Below, one piece after another: positions 57,514 to 64,000 of a stretch of 64,000 nucleotides of DNA. This DNA is from Antitrichia curtipendula (taxonomy: Eukaryota > Streptophyta > Bryopsida > Hypnales > Leucodontaceae). The notes below the pieces were generated by a model, which was not told the DNA's origin, did not search any database, and saw only the letters and a list, made by a program, of their open reading frames with translations. Numbering within the stretch: the stretch's first letter is position 1; every line of letters begins with the position of its first letter. Where the stretch lies: NCBI GenBank assembly GCA_951230915.1, contig OX579641.1, forward strand, positions 9,362,001-9,426,000, read 5' to 3'. The position numbers were made by a program, and so were the translations under genes.

Positions 57514-60485
57514 TTAAGCCACCGCGACCTTGTTGCCGTGTACTTTGAGCTCCTGCTTCTTTCCGTTGATAACAACGTAGGATGTTACTGCACAAAAGCT
57601 CACAAAGGTTTAGTTGATCAGGATCAGATCACAGACTTCCACATTCTTGCATTGAAAATCCAGAACCATCTCTAAGGTAGGAGAGAGAATAACCGTTAGG
57701 GACCTATTACCAACTGCTACTCATCTTTTCATAGACTTGCAGGTTGGCAAGTTGGGTGTAAGAATGACTTTGCTAATGAAAAGTCCATGCTACAAATCTT
57801 TGAATGGAAAATGAGGTTGTGGTGATCTACAGTTTCACTGTCAAATTCTATCAGAAACTCAAACATAATAAATAAAAAAAGTTGATTTCAGCAGAGTTTG
57901 CTCTTGTATACAAAGACCTGTCCTCAGCTCTATAGATCACCCAAAGTCAGACTCCTGCATATGTTGAAATGTTTAGGGTTTAGGGCATTCTATGTTGAGA
58001 TCATTTCAGCAAAGAGAGGTATAAGTAGCAAACCTGGGGCAAAGTAGTCAATGACAGAGTCCGGAGTCCACAGGCCTCCCTTGATTCCCGCGTGAATTTG
58101 AACGCCCGAAATGACCGCGTAGTCTGCCTTGGCAGGGTCGACGGTCTTACTGATGTGATCTTCCAGAGTGTTGGTTATAGCCTGCCGCAACCGCAACCAC
58201 ATCCAGTTAGCTGGCGAAACCGTAAATCAAAAATTGCAACAATTTCATGGGCCCTTTCTAGTGGGAGAGTTTTTGACTTCTTACAGTATCCATCTAATTC
58301 ATGTTTTAGTGCGCTGCAATCCTCTCAGAAATCAGGGACAAGACCCACATAAATCAAGCCATGGAAATGGGTTCCCTAAAAGGAACAGGAGTTACAAGAG
58401 GAGAATTAGGTCATTGTGAGAGGAGAGGTACCTCAGCTGTGATTTTCGTCAACTGGAAGTTCGTTGGATGGGCGGGAGGATTCTGTATTCACGGACACAT
58501 TCAATGCAAGCGTTGGGATTAGATCACAGTATCAACTCCGAAACTCCAAGAGAAATCAATCTACAAAAGTTTTACTTTCAGTAGCACAGAAAAGATTGCT
58601 GACCCTATGTCAGTTTTAGAAAGGGCAAAGTTCACAGCAGGTAGGAAAGAGGGCAAGTGAGTCTAAGCAAGGAAACCTCTAGATTCATACTCAAATTACT
58701 AATCAAAAGATAACTTCATGAATCTGAAAAATTGTAAGGGACTTACCCCGGCGAAGACCTTCTTCTTCAGAGTATCGTACTCCACGTTATCGTCACGAAT
58801 GGTGCCATCCTGCTGAGCGCCAGAGTGAATCTCCCCCAAAATGGCCTCAATGGCGCCACAAGCATTGCCCACATTCTTCTGCCCCTCTCGTACTATGGCG
58901 CCTTCTTTGCCTGCCCAAAACCAAAAAAAACAGTCTCAGTCTAACTCTCATACTCTCACACTGGTTTTGTCTTATCGTAAACCCTAACTTTTCACTACGA
59001 CATAGTTTGACTCTGCGGTAAGCGTGCAGGGTATTCTAGGCTGTGATTTTAGAGAAGGTCATAATTAAGAGGCTCCAGTGTTGACTCTGTTTCATTATGA
59101 ATGTGTACTAGATCGATAACCGGTCATGGCCAAGAGAGCCAAGTTTGTTACTACACAAAACCCTCTCCTCCAAACCAAAACATGATCATAAGATCTACGG
59201 TTCCCAGAGAGAGAGAGAGAGAAGCGCCATGAAAGCCGTAAGAGAGCTAAGTATGGTGTCCTCTAAAGACTTGAAATATGAGGTGGAAGTAGCTTACCAT
59301 TATGGTCCACAGCAGTATGCGTAGCTCCAATGAAAACATCTGCACCAACATCAACAGCGTCAATCATGAACCAGGAGACATGAACCAGAGAACAGCGTGA
59401 AGGAAATTTCCATTAAGTTTGAAATTTCCAGTTTGATTTCATTGAAACTGCCTGAGTGAGTTACCCGAGTTCACTAAACTTCATTGAATTCAAAACCCTA
59501 CACCCTGCCCCCACAAACTTCAACACTCTGAAGCCCATTTATTTGCAAAGCATGGCATCTGCATTGTAAACCCATGGATAGCTAGATTGATGCTTGCTTA
59601 CACTTGTCGCGTCCGTCAGGATTGGAAGGAGCGTGGGAAGTGGCAGCAAGGAATCCCAGAGTGCCTGCCGTGATTATGCCGGAGATTCCCGAGAGGTTGA
59701 AAGTGTGCCCGTAGTGCTGCAGACAACATTGATACAGCAACTGTAAGAAAAACATGCACACGAACGCACTGAAAACGAAAACTCCATGAATTAATCAAGT
59801 TGCATGAAAGTGCATGAGAATGGAGCAGAGGACAGGAGCCGGCACCTGATCGAAGAAATGAGAGATAGGTCGTGCAAGTTCATCACGGCATGTGTTCACC
59901 AACACGAATGTGTTGTCTCTGTTGCAGCAAAATTAATTAGGTGTTGATAGTTGAGCACTTGCTCTAAGGGTAGAGGATAACAAAGAGTGGCATTTGATAA
60001 GGAGTTCAACAAGCGTGAAAAGGGTTTGGACTATCTTCTTGACTCCGACAATCCCAAGTTTGTCTTTAATATAATGTAATGACACTTATACATACAAAAT
60101 TCACCACGCTACTGACAGAAATCCATTGATAACCACGTGCATTTTTTGAACACCTAGACTGGGGACATGAAAGACTGAGGTTTGATGTCTAGCAAAGTCC
60201 TTCTGGCAAAAGCTTCAACAACAGAGCTCTCATGAGCACAGGCTTCAGATCGCACTGATTGCATACGTACAAAGTACAAACTGCGCGCTAGAATGAAAAC
60301 CCTGCCAATTCAATGCTTGTAATCAATTAACCAGTCGATCGATCTCACCTCTTGAATCCCAGTTGCTGGAGAGTGTCATGTGCAGCCTCAAAGAAAGTGT
60401 CCTGCACTAAAGTCCCAGGAAAGTACTTGGAGATGGTCTCCACGGCCTGGGGGGAAGCTTGACGTGCATGCGTAATCTCGGCCAT
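57514..60485 (-). CDS. LCIB-family (theta-type) carbonic anhydrase-like protein
   Basis: Eight exons join in phase to 267 aa: 60349-60485, 59846-59918, 59602-59716, 59298-59339, 58747-58910, 58432-58482, 58034-58181 and 57514-57587. The family is the limiting-CO2-inducible B/C group of zinc carbonic anhydrases, which interconvert CO2 and bicarbonate in algal CO2-concentrating systems. Visible family marks are the start FPGTLVQDTF, the catalytic NTCRDELARP with Cys56 and the Arg57/Asp58 pair, FNLSGISGIITAG, KYVFIGATHTAVD with His116, and GNACGAIEAILGEI with Cys140. Cys-His-Cys matches the zinc ligands of LCIB structures. The ATG at 60485 directly follows a strong acceptor (TTCTCTAG), and the frame is open upstream. 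A further 5' exon, perhaps with a plastid transit peptide, may therefore exist; none was identified. The last 70 residues (ISGVQIHAGIKGG...) lie beyond the zinc-ligand core. Confidence 0.88.
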
Positions 60486-61400
60486 CTCCTCCTCCTCTAG
60501 AGAACAAGAAAAAAAAAAAAAAATTGATATGAACATCTGGAGAAGCGTTGACTTCGATTATATTACGGTTTTCACCACATTGCAAATCCACCAAAAGCAA
60601 GCAACAGAAGCAAAATGCGAACTCCGGAATCAACTTCCATAACAACCCATTCTAGCAACTACGGTAGTAGACTCTAACGTCTGAAAATCAACATTTCATC
60701 AAAACTCACTCCTCTGAATTGATAATTTCAGAGTTTTGAAAGGAGATTGATTGCTCACAATCTAGTTAAACTGCGATTTTCGTCACGTACATTTGCAATC
60801 TCATCCAAAGCAAGCAACAGAAGGCCGGTATTATACAAAGTTAACTCTCAAATTAATTTCCATTGCTTAATTAAAAACCCATTCTAGCGGTAGCCAAGCA
60901 ATTAAGGAAACTATTTTCTAATCACAAAGTGAAACTAGTACCAGCAGGGACCTACTGATCACTCCAAATCAACACCTGGAATCAAAATCGATGCTGCAAC
61001 TTACAACAACAAATCCATCATACTGAATTTTCTCTCGATTATGTGAACATCTTGACGTATACTTGCTCACACAATCTGACTAGTTCGACTGTATTTGACT
61101 CATTTCCATCACGTTGCAAACTCCACAAAAAGCAAGCTTTAATTTACAAAACACTCAAATTCCCATGCTGAATAACCCATTCTCTAGCTAGCAATCAAGG
61201 AAATTATACAGTATTTCAAATCACAAATTGAAACTACCAACAGGGATCCTACTGATCACTCAAATTCGATCAACACTTGGAATCAAAATCGATGTAGCAA
61301 ACTTACACAAAGGTTAAGCACTTGCCAATTGCTTTGTAATTTGCTTGTAATGCTACAAATTGTACACTTGGCTAATTGCTAGACTGCAGCAAACGTACTG
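60486..61400. promoter_or_regulatory. 5' flank of the LCIB-type gene
   Basis: A long pyrimidine tract on the minus strand (60511-60525) precedes the acceptor at 60497. Farther upstream a block containing AAGCAAGC, TTACAAA..CTC and CCCATTCTAGC words recurs two to three times (60590-60660, 60815-60900, 61130-61200). This suggests local duplication in the leader intron or promoter. No specific control site was identified. Confidence 0.4.
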
Positions 61401-61629
61401 CTAGTCAAGGACTGGATTTTGGTATTGGTAATGGTGTCTGAGCAGGCCTTTTATGGCAACCGACTGGGGAGAGTTTTTTTTTTAGTTGTTTGGGTCCCAT
61501 CAACCAGTTTTACCCAATCAGTGACGCTGGGGTACTCGTTTGGAGGGAATATTGCCAGGCATTTTGGGGTGTTTTTTCATAAAAAGAAAAAGGTCCTTTT
61601 GTGCTTGCATAAGGTTTTTTTTCTTTGAA

Positions 61630-61790
61630 AGTTGCCATGAGTTGGGGGGTGGGTGGGTGGGGTGGGGGGGTGGGGGGGTGGGGGGGTTTGTACATGCATT
61701 GTGTCCAGATGCATTGTATAAAGGGGTGGGGTTTTTTTTCTTTCGTTTTTTTTCTTTTTTTTCTTTTTTTTATTGGGGGGTAATGGGGGT
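61630..61790. repeat. G-rich and T-rich simple tract
   Basis: Runs of GGGTGGGTGGGTGGGG-type sequence at about 61645-61690 could form a G-quadruplex. T-runs follow at about 61730-61775. Frames here encode only Pro/Thr- or Gly-rich low-complexity peptides. Confidence 0.7.
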
Positions 61791-61988
61791 ATCATATCCA
61801 AGTCACATACGGTGCACCTCGTTTCTCATGAGGTTCAGGATATTTCTCAGGGCATTTTCGAATTTTTTCTCTCTTTTATTAGAGGGGTTGGGAAAGGGGA
61901 ATAATACCTTGGAGGGTTTCACACGGTTCGGGGGTTCACGAGTCGGCAAACCCACGTCACTGATTTATCCTGTTTATCCTATTGCAAG

Positions 61989-62250
61989 GTGGGTACGGAT
62001 CTCAATATTTTGGTTGCACGAGATAATTCAGGAGGTGGGCCCTTTGCCTTCTCAAATTTCTGGCTTTCTCATTTTAGGGGTCTGGAGGCTTTTTTTTTGA
62101 ATTTTTTTTGGCAAATTTGGGGCCTGCGGCCCCAATTTACTCTAGGAGGTCCCCTTCTACTTTAAAAAAACCAAAGAAAACAGGGGCAGGTTTTATCCCC
62201 CCCCCTCCTGAAATATCTCGTGCAACCAATTTATCGAGATCCGGTGGGTA
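61989..62250. repeat. Inverted repeat with arms of about 46 bp
   Basis: GGTGGGTACGGATCTCAATA...TTGCACGAGATAATTCAGGAGG at 61989-62035 is matched in reverse complement by CCTCCTGAAATATCTCGTGCA...CGAGATCCGGTGGGTACC at 62204-62250. This could be a small DNA element or the internal arms of one. No target duplication was seen. Confidence 0.65.
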
Positions 62251-62339
62251 CCTCCCAAACCGCCACTTTTTGCTATTGTGTCTATTTACTACTATTAGCC
62301 CTGTCAAAAATTTCATTGATTTTCTTGTTGGCAAGTGAA

Positions 62340-64000
62340 AGCAGGTTCCAATGCACCAAAGAATGCAACATTTGGATATTGTAGGCAAAAGTTATGAAGG
62401 AATAATGTTTGGTTCTATAATAGTTTCTTCCACCAAGGTACATAATTGATTTTTGGAGATGTACTCAAAGTGAAGATGGCAGTTTAGAGTCAATGGCGCA
62501 TGTTTGACACTGATTCATCAAAGTCAATATCTGAAATTTCAAAAACCTTGACTATATTGAATACAAGATATAAACATTTAAAGTGAGATTTTTTAACTTT
62601 GGATCTAGCTTGACAATCTAGTCTGACAAGGTATTGAATCTTCTTAGCTTAAAACCCTTATACTATATCTTTTGAATTAAATTTTTCTTTTTTGTTGGTA
62701 AATTGAGTTGATTGTTCAAGGAAATCATTTATTTTTTTAAATGTTATTTTAATTTTTTTTAATTTTATTAAATTGAAGTAGGTACAACGTAGAAGAAAAA
62801 CTAAATTGTTGATAGTTTTAAGATGGAATTGAAACATACTAATTTTAGCACTGAGATTGTTGACCTAGAAAGCAAAATAAACCATGCAACTTTTGGGAGG
62901 AAAAATTTGTTAAAATTGAGTTGAAAAATGGATCTTGTACCTTATTTTCTAAAAATTTTGCTGAAATTGCCTACAAAATAAGAAGCTTCATAGCTTTCAG
63001 ATTACTTATCAAAATAGAGTGAATCAAATCTTTCCACGTAAACAAAAATATAATGTATAATTTTGATGATATTGACAATGAAGAGTTACTTTTTTTGTGG
63101 ATTTGTTGGATCAATTATGTGCATTATGAACTCTAGTCTTTGGACAAAAAGATTGAACTTAAAAATGCATTATATGGTTGTGAAATATAAAATGAATGCA
63201 TTGCCTAATTCAACAAATATTTCAAATGCAAAGACATTAAGATATAACAATGGTTCATATTGCAACATATACTCTCTCTACAATGGGCAATGCTATTCCA
63301 TGCTCTCAATTCCAAAAAATAAATTCAAATATTGTGGAAACTAACATCATATGCATGTTTGTCAAATGGTTGTTATTTTAAATTCTATAAATGTCAATTT
63401 CCTTCAATTTTTGTGTATAACAATTTGAAATGATGTATACCAACATGCCAAGGAACAAATTTTTTGTTTTAGTTTTAAAGAAAAATTGGCAAAATATAAA
63501 GTAATTCCAAATCAAGTTGAACAAAATTGAGTTTTTGACATGGCTAACTTTGAAATTGATTTTCTTTCAAATCACAACTAATTTTTTCTTCAAACTTCTA
63601 TAGTAACATGTAGTATGTTGCACACTACAACTTTTGTATATCTACTTTTGGACTTTGTCCATTGATGCTTATGGTATGGTTGTTTGAATTAAAATGTTTC
63701 AACTTTGTACTTAGTTTTGTCAATTATTGTCATTGTAAACCTTTATGTTGAAAAGTAAAATAAGGTAGAATTGCTTATTATCATACACATTTGCTATCTA
63801 GGTACTTTGGAGAAGTTGTTTGTTAGCTCTCATATTTTTTCAGAGATTGAAAAGTTTGAGAGAAGTCATTTGCAAAAAGAATGAAGACATTCTGACATGA
63901 AGTGGATTTTATGTGATTTTTTAAAGACAAAATGTTAAAGCATGAATAGACCCTTACTGAAGTATGGGCAAATCTATGTTGAAGTGTGTGTTGACGTATC
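62340..64000. other. AT-rich DNA, no gene seen
   Basis: I found no coding region or recognisable element. The frame at 63063-63344 is low-complexity and unsupported. Confidence 0.4.

Noticed and set aside
1..64000. CRISPR arrays, bacterial operons or phage genes
   Set aside because: No direct-repeat/spacer arrays or prokaryotic gene layout; spliced genes and plant transposons make the DNA eukaryotic.

Overview
This window looks like nuclear DNA of a land plant, most likely a seedless plant with low-GC intergenic DNA (a moss or similar is my best guess, not proven). The evidence is spliced genes with GT-AG introns, plant-type cytosolic enzymes, a plant-style polycistronic snoRNA gene, and many kinds of mobile element in AT-rich DNA. 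There is one 200-base assembly gap (53031-53230).

Layout. (1) 0.5-7.3 kb: a pogo/Tigger-type DDE transposase on the minus strand with a nearly intact 783-codon main exon, then a decayed Ty1/copia element (gag, protease and integrase fragments). (2) 8-13 kb: AT-rich DNA packed with roughly 0.9 kb non-coding elements ending in TTAACCCCTAAAG inverted repeats, plus fold-back MITEs. (3) 13049-21882: a complete Ty3/gypsy chromovirus on the minus strand, with 295-bp LTRs and a perfect 5-bp target duplication. A 2.9 kb non-autonomous CACTA element, itself carrying MITEs, sits inside its RNase H region with a perfect 3-bp target duplication. (4) 23.6-33.6 kb: the gene-rich block. It holds a short unknown spliced gene, a dienelactone-hydrolase-family gene (minus) head to head with a six-exon formate-tetrahydrofolate ligase gene (plus, 633 aa), and a possible plastid-targeted first exon. 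(5) 33.6-34.85 kb: a minus-strand C/D-box snoRNA cluster with a telo-box/TATA promoter. (6) 35-39 kb: decayed tandem repeats and pieces of a duplicated exon. (7) 40.7-44.5 kb: a 5'-truncated LINE with an 18-bp target duplication. (8) 44.6-57 kb: MITEs (Harbinger-like, CACTA-like, fold-back), a decayed zinc-finger-like gene, more TTAA elements and an inverted fragment of the formate-tetrahydrofolate ligase gene. (9) 57.5-60.5 kb: an eight-exon minus-strand gene for a 267-aa protein of the LCIB/theta-type carbonic anhydrase family, an algal CO2-concentrating family that is unusual in land plants. (10) 61-64 kb: G/T-rich and AT-rich DNA without genes.

The main points for a second look are: the LCIB-type carbonic anhydrase; the chromovirus, which appears to self-prime (its primer-binding site pairs with its own LTR) and to carry a textbook -1 frameshift signal between gag and pol; the snoRNA cluster, whose guides match conserved rRNA; and the TTAA-bounded transposon family.

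All exon joins were read by eye from splice consensus, reading-frame phase and family similarity. No database search or alignment program was run.
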